A DNA stretch of 38,476 bases. Source: Lachnospiraceae bacterium. GTDB lineage: Bacteria; Bacillota; Clostridia; Lachnospirales; Lachnospiraceae. Each line of letters starts with the position of its first letter. The stretch's first letter is position 1. A program made the position numbers and the translations under genes. The notes below the pieces were generated by a model. That model was not told the origin of the DNA and did no database searches. It saw only the letters and a program-made list of their open reading frames with translations. Below, piece after piece: positions 31,135 through 38,320 of this stretch. The DNA lies in NCBI GenBank assembly GCA_017634975.1, contig JAGBMJ010000115.1, positions 1 to 38,476 of the forward strand, in the 5' to 3' direction.

Positions 31135-32193
31135 ATGAACCTGTACACCGTGGATCTGTCGGGAACAAAGGATATCATAGACACCTTCCGGTCTGTCATC
31201 TGGACAGTGCAGTTTTTCGGGATGAACGACTTCGAACTGGTTGTTCCCGCCACAGAAAAAAACTTATCGATCCTCACACCGAGGACACTCCTGGTGAGGG
31301 AAGCGGACATCACAGAGGCCGGGTTTAAGAACGTCATGATGGTCGAGAACATCACGATAGATTTCGACACGGAAAAAGGATGGACCATGACCTGCACCGG
31401 AGGCGGCCTGAAGAAGATCCTGAACCAGCGGATCGTATGGAGGCAGACAAACCTGTCGGGGACAGTAGAGGACGGGATCCGGCAGGTGATCACGGAAAAT
31501 GTGATCAGTCCGTCGGATTCAGACAGGAAAATCGCGAATTTTGTTCTGGACACAAAAAAAGGGTACACGGAGACGTTCGACCTGCAGCTGCTGGGGGAGA
31601 GCATAGGAACATGGTTGAGCGAATGCGGCCAGACATATGGATATGGATGGGACGTGGGAATACGCAACGGCAAGTATGTGTTTTTACTGACAAAAGGGGT
31701 CGACCGGACGTACGACCAGACAGCGGTGGTGCCGGTCGTGTTCTCACCGGAATATGACAACCTGATATCGTCCTCATACATTTACGAATCCAATGAGTAC
31801 AGCAACGCTGCGCTCATTGGAGGTGAAGGGGAAGGTGAGTCGCAGAGAACCGCGACGATCGGGACGGCGCAAGACCTGGACCGGTTCGAGACTTATATCG
31901 ACGGCAGCGGAGTCAGCAGCAACGGGGAGATCATAACGGTGCAGACGTACATGCAGATGCTGCGTGATTATGGGAAAGAACAGCTCGCGAAAACATCTTT
32001 CACAGAAAAGGTGGAAGGTAAGATCGTCCAGAATGACATGTACACGATCGGCGTCGATTATTCCCTGGGGGATATCGTCCAGATCAAAAACAGCTTTATA
32101 GATGCAACGAGCAGGATCATAGAGATCATTTATTCAGAAGACGAAGATGGGAGCCAGCTGATCCCGACGTTCGGAAGCTGGGAAGGTGAGTGA
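31135..32193 (+). CDS. Gp37-like baseplate hub protein (Tal family)
   Basis: 352 residues. Pattern TVQFFGMNDFELVVPATE, LRT-type strand LTPRTLLVREADI, DFDTEKGWTMTCTGGGLKKI and GDIVQIKNSFIDA matches ReqiPepy6 Gp37-like proteins, the hub that closes the tail tip below Dit. No extra peptidase domain is visible, so it is a short form. Confidence 0.8.
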   Translation: MNLYTVDLSGTKDIIDTFRSVIWTVQFFGMNDFELVVPATEKNLSILTPRTLLVREADITEAGFKNVMMVENITIDFDTEKGWTMTCTGGGLKKILNQRIVWRQTNLSGTVEDGIRQVITENVISPSDSDRKIANFVLDTKKGYTETFDLQLLGESIGTWLSECGQTYGYGWDVGIRNGKYVFLLTKGVDRTYDQTAVVPVVFSPEYDNLISSSYIYESNEYSNAALIGGEGEGESQRTATIGTAQDLDRFETYIDGSGVSSNGEIITVQTYMQMLRDYGKEQLAKTSFTEKVEGKIVQNDMYTIGVDYSLGDIVQIKNSFIDATSRIIEIIYSEDEDGSQLIPTFGSWEGE

Positions 32194-32194
32194 G

Positions 32195-33115
32195 ATGGCA
32201 GTTACATACGGATTTTTTAATTCGCTGAATCATGACAGGGTATACAACGCCGACCAGATGTCGTACTACTTCAAGGGCCTCGTGTCGGACGGCGTGTACG
32301 AATCAATAGGCAGCGCGATGCAGGTAACGGCCGGCGGAGGAATGAACGTGCAGGTAGGGACCGGACGCGCGCTGATCAACACCAAGTGGGTGGAAAACGA
32401 CGCAATCATGACGATCCCGATCGCCGCAGCACATGTCACGCTCGGAAGATATACCGCGATCGTGATTGAGCTGAGTATTCCGGATCGTCTCATAGAGATT
32501 AAGGCGATCGACGGGACACCGGCCTCATCGCCAAAGAAGCCCACGATCACAAAAGAGAGCAGCACGATCTGGCAGCTCTGCCTGGCATATGTTTATGTGC
32601 CACCGGGAGCGACGGCGATCGCGCAGGCCAATATCGAGGACAAAAGAGGGAGCGAAGAATGCCGGTTTGTCACGGGGCTGATTGATCAGGTGGACACATC
32701 TCACCTCTTCGACCAGTGGCAGGATGCGTTTGAAACCTACTATACACAGATGAGAGCGCGATTTGACACATGGTTTGAATCGCTCACCGAGTCACTGAAT
32801 ATCAATACGTATATTCAGCAGTATCGGAAGGATGTGTCTATCAGCCAGACGAATGTGATTCCGCTCGATATGGAGCTCTATGCGTACAGCGAAGAAGATA
32901 TCATCCTGGTATTTATCAACGGTCTGCTCGGCATTGAAAATGTCGACTACGCCTTATCGGTGGCGGATGGCATCGCTTATATCGCTACGACAACCGAGGC
33001 TGTAGGCACTGCTGTGAGTATTCTGGCACTCAAGTCGCGCATCGGCTTCTCCACATTGGGCACATCCACCGGACAGGCTGTTGCGACATCCGGGGGCCAG
33101 CAAATATCAATTTAA
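32195..33115 (+). CDS. Baseplate/receptor-binding scaffold protein
   Basis: 306 residues; start at 32195 with AAGGTGAG upstream, rather than GTG at 32186. N-terminal AVTYGFFNSLNHDRVYNADQ and the GGGMNVQVGTGRALINTKW strand motif are typical of upper-baseplate proteins of Clostridia phages. A helical region (DQWQDAFETYYTQMRARFD) precedes a small C-terminal domain. It probably carries the variable protein encoded next. Confidence 0.7.
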   Translation: MAVTYGFFNSLNHDRVYNADQMSYYFKGLVSDGVYESIGSAMQVTAGGGMNVQVGTGRALINTKWVENDAIMTIPIAAAHVTLGRYTAIVIELSIPDRLIEIKAIDGTPASSPKKPTITKESSTIWQLCLAYVYVPPGATAIAQANIEDKRGSEECRFVTGLIDQVDTSHLFDQWQDAFETYYTQMRARFDTWFESLTESLNINTYIQQYRKDVSISQTNVIPLDMELYAYSEEDIILVFINGLLGIENVDYALSVADGIAYIATTTEAVGTAVSILALKSRIGFSTLGTSTGQAVATSGGQQISI

Positions 33116-33130
33116 AAAGGGAGGTTAAAA

Positions 33131-34969
33131 ATGGCAGAGGAACAGGTAAGGATTACGGATCTCAGGAGCGAGGCTACAGAACCCGTTTCCGGGGACTACC
33201 TGATCATGGACAACACATCCGGAGGGACAAAAAAGATCCTGGCTAAAAACTTGCTGGCGGAATCGTCAGCCGCACGCGCAGCTGTTGCGTCGGACTTTGA
33301 CGAGACAAAAGCATACGGAGCGGGAGAAACCGTATTTTATAACAAAAAGCTGTATACCTTCGTGGAAGCTCATGCGGCAGGGGCCTGGACTGGGCTGGAT
33401 GCGGAAGAGATCACCATTTCCGGCGTTATTTCGGAGCTGACTGAAAGAGTTGACACGATCGAAGAAGAGGAAGGCCTGCACCGGTACGGCGTGTCCGGCA
33501 TCGGGCAGTCGGCATCAAACCTCACACGCTTATGGGATGCAGTTGGCATGACTGCTCAGGTTGGCACAGACGGGGACAATTCAGCTGTAATCAATAACTT
33601 TGACGACGTCACACCGTTTAACCGGAGAAAATGTGTAGGCACATGGCATAAAGGCGCGACAGGAAGACCGGTATTCCATGTCCATGCGTACCTCGGAGAC
33701 GAGGACTACACAGAAGATGGGACAAACGGCGATTATGTCGCCGTTGAGTGCCCCAGGGCGTACTACTACTTCAAAGACGGAGTCCTCGGAATATCCGCAC
33801 ATCATTATCCGGGATGGCGCCCGTTTGACATCTTCTGCCACGACCATAACCCGGAAGACACCATGCCATACTATTACCTGCCGGCATATGCGCTGGCTCT
33901 CAATGAAGACGGACAGGCGGTTTCACTGCCCGGATATGACAACGCACAGGGAACATATAAGGATCTTGTCGATGCGGCAAGGACGTATCAGGGCGGGGTG
34001 ATCGGTAACGACGCGATTCTGCAGCCGGCAGCGGTTAACTTTTACGAGTGGGCACTGTTTACGGTTGAATTTGCCAGACAGAACAGCCAGCAGATCATGT
34101 ACGGATGCGGCGCATTAAGACACTCAAACGACGACAGAGTGAAATTCGTCGACGCTACGCATGTCATCACAAATAACTATCAGGCAGCAAGAGTTGCGAC
34201 GGAGTGCATCGCGATCATTGATGCAACCGTAGACGTCAGTAGCGCATCCTATCAGGCGACTCACAGAATCGTATCGGTTACGCGTTGCGACGAAAACGGC
34301 AATGCAGACGCGTCCGGGGATCACCAGCTCCTCGAACTGGAGGACTTCGGAAAAGACTATTACACATACGACACCACGGGGGCAACGGAATACAGGATCG
34401 CCGCCAGACCTTACCGCACGGGCGACTGCAACGGAGTCAGCACGCCGTCCGGATCTCCGGTAAACAACACAAATGGATACTATCCGATGAAGTATAGGTG
34501 GCGCGAGAATGTATTCGCTAACCAGTACAAAACGATAATGGATATGTTCATTGTGCGAGCCGGCACGGATGACACAGATTACTATCTCAAATGGTACTAT
34601 CTGCCGGACCCGTCACGATATGAGCCGTCGGCAGCGTCAAAGCCGGATATCACGGATCTGGAAACAAATGTTTTCGAGCTGTTGGATGTGGAAACGGAAC
34701 ACGAAAACTACGTCAGTGGATGGATTAAGAGTAAGAAGCATTCTGCAGAATATCCGGATTTATGGATCCCGTACGAAACAACGGGCGCGTCAGGCAGCAC
34801 GTATTACGCGGACTACGCTTACCTCGTGACTTCCAACGTCGTACGCGCGCTCCGCCTTGGCGGCGATTGGTACTCTGGCACGAACGACGGCTTCTCGTAC
34901 GCGCTTGCGTTCTACGCGCCCGCGTACGGGTACGCGTTTTACGGAGGCGACCTTTGCATCATCCAGTAA
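33131..34969 (+). CDS. DGR-diversified tail receptor-binding protein
   Basis: 612 residues, GGGAGG upstream. The N-terminus (EEQVRITDLRSEATEPVSGDY) is a tail-attachment motif. A large strand-rich middle follows. The C-terminal ~110 residues form the C-type-lectin-like fold of DGR target proteins: VVRALRLGG, SGTNDGFS, GGDL. Codons in 34810-34957 match a second copy 229 bp downstream except at NNY codons (for example GAT/TCT, TAC/GCC). These encode exposed binding residues, so this is the adhesin whose host range is altered by mutagenic reverse transcription. Confidence 0.88.
   Translation: MAEEQVRITDLRSEATEPVSGDYLIMDNTSGGTKKILAKNLLAESSAARAAVASDFDETKAYGAGETVFYNKKLYTFVEAHAAGAWTGLDAEEITISGVISELTERVDTIEEEEGLHRYGVSGIGQSASNLTRLWDAVGMTAQVGTDGDNSAVINNFDDVTPFNRRKCVGTWHKGATGRPVFHVHAYLGDEDYTEDGTNGDYVAVECPRAYYYFKDGVLGISAHHYPGWRPFDIFCHDHNPEDTMPYYYLPAYALALNEDGQAVSLPGYDNAQGTYKDLVDAARTYQGGVIGNDAILQPAAVNFYEWALFTVEFARQNSQQIMYGCGALRHSNDDRVKFVDATHVITNNYQAARVATECIAIIDATVDVSSASYQATHRIVSVTRCDENGNADASGDHQLLELEDFGKDYYTYDTTGATEYRIAARPYRTGDCNGVSTPSGSPVNNTNGYYPMKYRWRENVFANQYKTIMDMFIVRAGTDDTDYYLKWYYLPDPSRYEPSAASKPDITDLETNVFELLDVETEHENYVSGWIKSKKHSAEYPDLWIPYETTGASGSTYYADYAYLVTSNVVRALRLGGDWYSGTNDGFSYALAFYAPAYGYAFYGGDLCIIQ
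34810..34957 (+). repeat. DGR variable region VR1 (in the tail protein)
   Basis: 148 bp copied at 35039-35186. Fourteen codons differ (34811, 34814, 34829, 34835, 34865, 34871, 34883, 34898, 34904, 34910, 34925, 34931, 34937, 34955). In each, only base 1 and/or 2 changes and the third base (C or T) is the same. One further change is at the third base of 34841 (GTA/GTT). All other codons are identical. The gene's stop follows 9 bases later. Confidence 0.88.
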
Positions 34970-34972
34970 AGG

Positions 34973-35018
34973 GTGAGTTGCGAAGCAAGAGGGACGTAGT
35001 CCCTGATTAACCACTCAC
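34973..35018 (+). other. Three-way-junction structure downstream of VR1
   Basis: GTGAGT (34973-34978) pairs with ACTCAC (35013-35018). Inside lie two small hairpins with three-base loops: TTGC-GAA-GCAA (34978-34988, sharing one base with the outer stem) and AGGGAC-GTA-GTCCCT (34990-35004). Known DGRs have a hairpin or cruciform just after VR that promotes retrohoming. Position and shape fit that role. Confidence 0.65.
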
Positions 35019-35038
35019 AAAATAACGAGGGATTGAGG

Positions 35039-35186
35039 GTGCGACGCTTACCTCGTGTATTCCGCCGTCGTTCGCGCGCTCCGCCTTGGCGGCTCTTGGA
35101 ACTCTGGCACGTCCGACGGCTTCTCGCTCGCGTATGCGTACTACGCGCCCGCGGCCGGGCACGCGTCTTACGGAGGCGACCTTTAC
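35039..35186 (+). repeat. Second copy of the DGR repeat (TR position, VR-like content)
   Basis: It lies between the target gene and the reverse transcriptase, where the template repeat (TR) is expected. Yet it lacks the adenine-rich AAY codons of a TR: at the 14 variable codons it reads TGC, GAC, TAT, GCC, TCT, AAC, TCC, CTC, TAT, TAC, GCC, CAC, TCT and TAC. A TGA at 35034-35036 precedes it in the protein frame and no good start exists, so it is probably not translated. Confidence 0.8.
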
Positions 35187-35332
35187 CATCCGCACCAGCA
35201 GAAGAACGATGCCAACAAAACCGCATCGTACAGATATATCACTAAAACCGTTTATATAAAGGAACGGGCACCTTCTTTTCCTCGGCTCTAAGGAGCTGAA
35301 ATACTCCGTACTGGACGGGCTTAGTAAATTAT
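35187..35332 (+). other. Spacer between repeat copy and RT
   Basis: About 146 bp without a convincing gene. It contains a small hairpin (GGAG ... CTCC near 35292-35306) and AT-rich patches. In studied DGRs the RNA that primes cDNA synthesis covers the TR plus the adjoining spacer up to the RT gene, so this is probably the spacer part of the DGR RNA. Confidence 0.45.
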
Positions 35333-36550
35333 TTGAAAAGCGCGAGGATATGCAAAGCAGTGAAAAGGGTAGGCAATATATGGCAAGATGCCGTGAGCAT
35401 CGAAAATGGAGTCGCAGCCGTCATAGACGGCACGCGTAACAAGCGGGGCAATAGAGAGGTCCAGTGCCTGCTCTATACAGATAAAGGGCATTGGCGGCAG
35501 ATAAATCCGGATAAAGCACGGGAGTATGTCGAGCCTATATGCGAAGAACTATCGAAAAAAGAGTGGAAACACGCAAAGCCCCGCTATAAAAAGCAGTTTT
35601 GCAGAAACAGGACAAGTGGCAAAGGTAAATGGAGGGATATCTACGTTCCCAACCTGAAAGATCATATCGTGGCCCACATGATAATACGAGCATCAATGAA
35701 AGCGTTTACGCGCGGAATGCATCCGAATTGCTGCGGGAGCGTACCGGGGCGAGGGATTAAACACATTCTGAAGAACGTGGAGCGCTGGTTCCGGGAGGAC
35801 CTGACGTGCAGATATTTCGTGAAACTCGATATCCGGAAGTTCTTCGACAACATTGACGGAGATATCCTGAAAGCGGTGTTCCGCACAAAAATCAAAGATA
35901 AAGATATCCTGTGGGCGCTTGATCAGATTGTGGACTCCGCCCCGGTTGCCTGTCCTGTCGGCTACTACACGTCGCCATGGTTTGCGAACCTGTATCTCGA
36001 AAAACTCGACTGGCACATCGTGCAGGATTTATACAAAGTGCGCAGAGGCGAGCGCATCCCATACGTCAGGCATTACCTGCGATATGCGGACGATATGCTC
36101 TTAATCGGTACGTCAAAGTCCGATCTGAGAAAAGCCGTCCGTGATATCAAGGAATATTTGCATGAACACTTCGGCCTGGAAATAAAGCCAGAATGGGAGA
36201 TCAAGAAAATCGGCAAACACGAATTCTTGAATGGCGAATGGAAAATGAAACCGGGTACGTATTGGTGTGATATCGGCGGGTATAAATTCTGTAAAGACGC
36301 GACCATAATGAGGGACGGAATCTTCCTCGGCTCGAGGAGACTGGCAAAAAAGATCTATAAACAGGGATATGCGACCGGGCATCAGTTAAAAGGAATGATG
36401 TCCGAGATTGGCTGGGCAAAACACTGCGACTCCTATACGTTTTTCGAAAACGACATTAAACCATATATTCACATTAAAAAAGCACGGAGGTTAATAGGAG
36501 ATGTGGACAAAGAGCGAAAACGGCGAACCGACAAAACCGTTACCGTTTGA
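35333..36550 (+). CDS. DGR reverse transcriptase
   Basis: 405 residues from a TTG at 35333; the ribosome site is weak and the true start could lie slightly later. RT motifs in order: CCGSVPGRGIKHILKNVERW (DGR-type motif), YFVKLDIRKFFDNID (motif A), VGYYTSPWFANLYLEKLD (motif B region), YVRHYLRYADDMLLIG (motif C with YADD), and WEIKKIGKHEFLNG. It copies the template RNA with errors at adenines to rewrite the variable region. No Avd accessory gene is visible beside it. It overlaps the next gene by 50 bp. Confidence 0.92.
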   Translation: MKSARICKAVKRVGNIWQDAVSIENGVAAVIDGTRNKRGNREVQCLLYTDKGHWRQINPDKAREYVEPICEELSKKEWKHAKPRYKKQFCRNRTSGKGKWRDIYVPNLKDHIVAHMIIRASMKAFTRGMHPNCCGSVPGRGIKHILKNVERWFREDLTCRYFVKLDIRKFFDNIDGDILKAVFRTKIKDKDILWALDQIVDSAPVACPVGYYTSPWFANLYLEKLDWHIVQDLYKVRRGERIPYVRHYLRYADDMLLIGTSKSDLRKAVRDIKEYLHEHFGLEIKPEWEIKKIGKHEFLNGEWKMKPGTYWCDIGGYKFCKDATIMRDGIFLGSRRLAKKIYKQGYATGHQLKGMMSEIGWAKHCDSYTFFENDIKPYIHIKKARRLIGDVDKERKRRTDKTVTV

Positions 36551-36749
36551 GGTAAGCGGCAACAATGTCATCCTGAGAAAAGGTTTCACAAAAATTGAAG
36601 AGTCCGAAGAAATGCCGGAGCATTGGACCTACGACGAGTGGCAGATGACGGCGGAGCAGTACGAGGTTTATAAGGACTGCGAAACGAGGATCAGCGAGCA
36701 GGGCGACGCTCTCGTCGAGCTGGCGGAATTAATCAGTGAGGTGTTATGA
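36501..36749 (+). CDS. Small tail-end protein
   Basis: 82 residues, GGAGGTTAATAGG upstream. The sequence WTKSENGEPTKPLPFEVSG, VILRKGFTKIEESEEMP, HWTYDEWQMTAEQYEVY is typical of short proteins encoded between the last tail fibre and lysis or DGR genes in Clostridia phages. It may be a tail-tip accessory or fibre chaperone. Its start lies within the RT gene, so both are probably on one transcript. Confidence 0.62.
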   Translation: MWTKSENGEPTKPLPFEVSGNNVILRKGFTKIEESEEMPEHWTYDEWQMTAEQYEVYKDCETRISEQGDALVELAELISEVL

Positions 36750-36859
36750 TGGCAAAGATCTACTACAGAAGGATTAAAGACGGAATCATGACGATCGAGG
36801 AAGTACCTGAAAGATGGAGAGCTGCAGTGCAGGAGCTTCTCAACAAAGATGATGAATGA
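36749..36859 (+). CDS. CD1375/XkdX-like small protein
   Basis: 36 residues (MAKIYYRRIKDGIMTIEEV, PERWRAAVQELL), overlapping the preceding stop. This pattern of KIYxxxIKxGxxTIExVPxRWRxxVxxLL belongs to the short XkdX/CD1375-like family found at the end of tail modules. Function unknown. Confidence 0.65.
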   Translation: MAKIYYRRIKDGIMTIEEVPERWRAAVQELLNKDDE

Positions 36860-36953
36860 TGAAGAGATCGCCACACTGTCAATTCCGGAGCTCATAGAAC
36901 TGATCTGCAGGCTCCTGGAAGAGATAGAAACCAGAGCGATGCAGCTGGCCTGA
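36852..36953 (+). CDS. 33-residue acidic helical protein
   Basis: ATG at 36852 overlaps the preceding gene by 8 bases. The product (MNDEEIATLSIPELIELIC, RLLEEIETRAMQLA) is one long amphipathic helix. Similar micro-ORFs follow XkdX-like genes in related phages. Function unknown. Confidence 0.5.
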   Translation: MNDEEIATLSIPELIELICRLLEEIETRAMQLA

Positions 36954-36954
36954 A

Positions 36955-37209
36955 ATGACAGCTGCAGAAACAGGGCGCCGAATAAATGATTATAGAAACT
37001 CTAACTTAAAGCAGACGTTCCTATGGGAGGCAGTTATAAAAAAAGGTTGCGACTATAAGCGGCGTGAAGTACCGAAAGATTGTTTGAGTTGTGCACAGTC
37101 TTTCAGTGCAGACGATGAGAACGGAAATGTGATATTAGTCTGCGTCAAAGACGATGATCATCATGTACGAGTGCAGGATGATGGGCACTGTGAAGAATGG
37201 AAAGACTAA
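36955..37209 (+). CDS. Cys-rich small protein
   Basis: 84 residues from ATG at 36955, one base after the preceding stop; no ribosome site is evident and the first ~25 residues may not belong. The C-terminal half has CLSC, VLVC-like spacing (ILVCVKDDDHHV) and GHCEEWKD, a four-Cys zinc-knuckle layout like the one at 9453. A 16-bp direct repeat flanks the coding part, and the local sequence is AT-richer, suggesting an inserted cassette. Confidence 0.5.
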   Translation: MTAAETGRRINDYRNSNLKQTFLWEAVIKKGCDYKRREVPKDCLSCAQSFSADDENGNVILVCVKDDDHHVRVQDDGHCEEWKD

Positions 37210-37221
37210 CTTAAAGCAGAC
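37001..37221. repeat. 16-bp direct repeats flanking the Cys-rich gene
   Basis: CTAACTTAAAGCAGAC occurs at 37001-37016 and exactly again at 37206-37221, 205 bp apart. The second copy contains the gene's stop codon. Such a repeat pair around a small accessory gene suggests duplication or site-specific insertion. Confidence 0.7.
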
Positions 37222-37240
37222 AAAAATTAGAATTGCGGTT

Positions 37241-37271
37241 TTGCCACGGTAACGTTGATGCGGTATATAAT
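37241..37271 (+). promoter_or_regulatory. Possible promoter ahead of the 37364 gene
   Basis: TTGCCA at 37241-37246 and a perfect TATAAT at 37266-37271 with a 19-bp spacer, slightly long. The 93 bp after it to the next start hold no other gene. Moderate at best. Confidence 0.4.
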
Positions 37272-37363
37272 AGGTGCGTAGCCTACTTGCGAAAACCTTC
37301 CGCATATTCTATCACGCTTACAATAGACGGAAGAGACGGCGGGTGAATGATGAGGGCTTTATT

Positions 37364-37462
37364 ATGGGATACTATTTAATTTGTCCACGATGCTTGCGGG
37401 AGGTCGAGGTTACGACGGCTACGAGAATAATTTGCCCGCATTGTTTGATTAGAGTGTATTGA
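37364..37462 (+). CDS. 32-residue zinc-ribbon protein
   Basis: ATG at 37364 with GAGGG 9 bases upstream; the frame opens at 37274 but its upstream part is low-quality. The product has two C-x2-C pairs (CPRC and CPHC) 18 residues apart, a minimal zinc ribbon (MGYYLICPRCLREVEV). Similar Com-like micro zinc ribbons occur in phages. Its gene is the last before attP. Confidence 0.5.
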   Translation: MGYYLICPRCLREVEVTTATRIICPHCLIRVY

Positions 37463-37570
37463 GTAACTCAGTAGGGGCAGGCGGAGACAGGTATATCAAT
37501 GTCGGCGTACGTTGAGAAGATCGTGGATAAAATGTGATTAATATGCTAAGATCATAGCAGCCCGGAAACG

Positions 37571-37793
37571 AAAAATTACAGGAAAAATTACAAGTTTCAA
37601 AAATGTGGCGGAAATAAGCCATAAATTGACGTGTCTGGGCGGGTTCGATTCCCATACACCCTCGCCAGAAAAAATCCCCGGAATATCGCAAAACCCAGTG
37701 TTTATGCGGCTTCCGGGGTATTGTTATACAAGCTGTAGTTGTGCCGTACAAGGCGTTTTTGTAATGTAAAATTACAAATAAATTACAAATTAC
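37571..37793. other. attP with tRNA-derived core and arm sites
   Basis: The core 37641-37667 (GGGTTCGATTCCCATAC...CCTCGCCA) is the 3' end of a tRNA. From the T-loop there are 13 nt before the discriminator G and CCA, i.e. a 5-bp T-stem plus 8-bp acceptor strand, as in bacterial selenocysteine tRNA; ordinary tRNAs have 12. Left arm: AAAAATTACA at 37571 and 37583. Right arm: AAATTACA-type words at 37769, 37780 and 37787. These repeats look like integrase arm sites. The rest of 37463-37789 contains no gene. Confidence 0.75.
37676..37718. terminator. Long hairpin after the attP core
   Basis: CCCCGGAA (37676-37683) pairs with TTCCGGGG (37711-37718), and inside CGCAAAAC pairs with GTTT-a-TGCG around CCAGT. 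Flanking A-rich (left) and TATTGTT (right) sequence makes it a plausible two-way terminator between the rightward tail-end genes and the leftward ORF, and for the host tRNA after integration. Confidence 0.6.
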
Positions 37794-38233
37794 GATCCGA
37801 TGAGGGCGGAGATCTCACCTGCGGCGCGGTTCTTGTCCATCGACTGCCGGTATACCGTCTGCATGACATTCGATGTCTTCCATCCGCCGGCGGCGAGGAT
37901 GTCCGCATCGGATACACCGCGGGCGTGCGCGAACGATGCGAAGAAATGCCGAAGGTCGTGGAAGCGGTACGGAGGGAAGCGGTATCTGCTCAAAAACTCC
38001 GACCACCTGTCAGTGAGCTGGTTGAGCGCGTAGGGGTTTGTCTTCCAGGAGCGATAAGATATGCCGCTTCCATTGTTGATTACATAAGGATCCCTATATC
38101 CTTTTATCAAGTTAAAATAGCCGAACAAAGATAGACTTAGTTCGGCGCGCTTTTCGTCGCCAAAAGCGAGATTCTGGCTTTTGAGCTTCGCGATCTGTTG
38201 TTCTGGAGTGGTATATTGTTTTGTTTTTGGCAT
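37790..38233 (-). CDS. Chimera: Abi_2/AbiF N-terminus joined to integrase C-terminus
   Basis: 147 residues; start 38233 with GGAGGT just upstream. Residues 1 to ~62 (TTPEQQIAKLKSQNL, LFGYFNLIKGYRDPYVI) match the beginning of Abi_2/AbiF-type abortive-infection proteins. Residues ~64-147 are the C-terminal catalytic part of a tyrosine recombinase: FHDLRH with H92 and R95, GGW (116-118) and nucleophile Y128 in VYRQS. The first catalytic Arg, the Lys and both DNA-binding N-terminal domains are missing. Its position beside attP shows the integrase gene once stood here. As it reads, it should not integrate alone. Confidence 0.7.
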   Translation of the reverse strand: MPKTKQYTTPEQQIAKLKSQNLAFGDEKRAELSLSLFGYFNLIKGYRDPYVINNGSGISYRSWKTNPYALNQLTDRWSEFLSRYRFPPYRFHDLRHFFASFAHARGVSDADILAAGGWKTSNVMQTVYRQSMDKNRAAGEISALIGS

Positions 38234-38248
38234 AATACCTCCGAAAGC

Positions 38249-38314
38249 AAAAAGAGCCAAAGAGACGAATCTCTAAGGCTCTTTAAGCGACCGCGCAGCA
38301 GTCATTCAGTAAGT
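38249..38314 (-). ncRNA. Candidate AbiF-type small RNA with terminator
   Basis: Downstream of a consensus leftward promoter, the ~65-nt leader folds as hairpin GACUGC-UGC-GCGGUC (38303-38289) and a terminator AAAGAGCC-UU-AGAG-loop-CUCU-UU-GGCUCUUU followed by U's (38284-38249). The ribosome site of the Abi-like ORF comes right after. AbiF genes are known to be preceded by a structured RNA (the AbiF RNA motif), so this probably is such an RNA. The terminator would also stop read-through from the repressor operon. Confidence 0.55.
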
Positions 38315-38320
38315 GAATAT

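Noticed and set aside
35039-35186. Copy 2 as an ordinary DGR template repeat
   Set aside because: Most differences from VR1 fall at bases that are not A in this copy, while template-to-variable changes should occur only at template adenines.
35055-35291. 78-residue protein from copy 2
   Set aside because: GTG start without ribosome site, preceded by stop codons; the reading frame exists only because the repeat is coding in VR1.
37631-37667. Complete tRNA gene
   Set aside because: Only the T-loop, 3' T-stem strand and acceptor end are present; no anticodon or D arm lies upstream. It is an attachment-site fragment.
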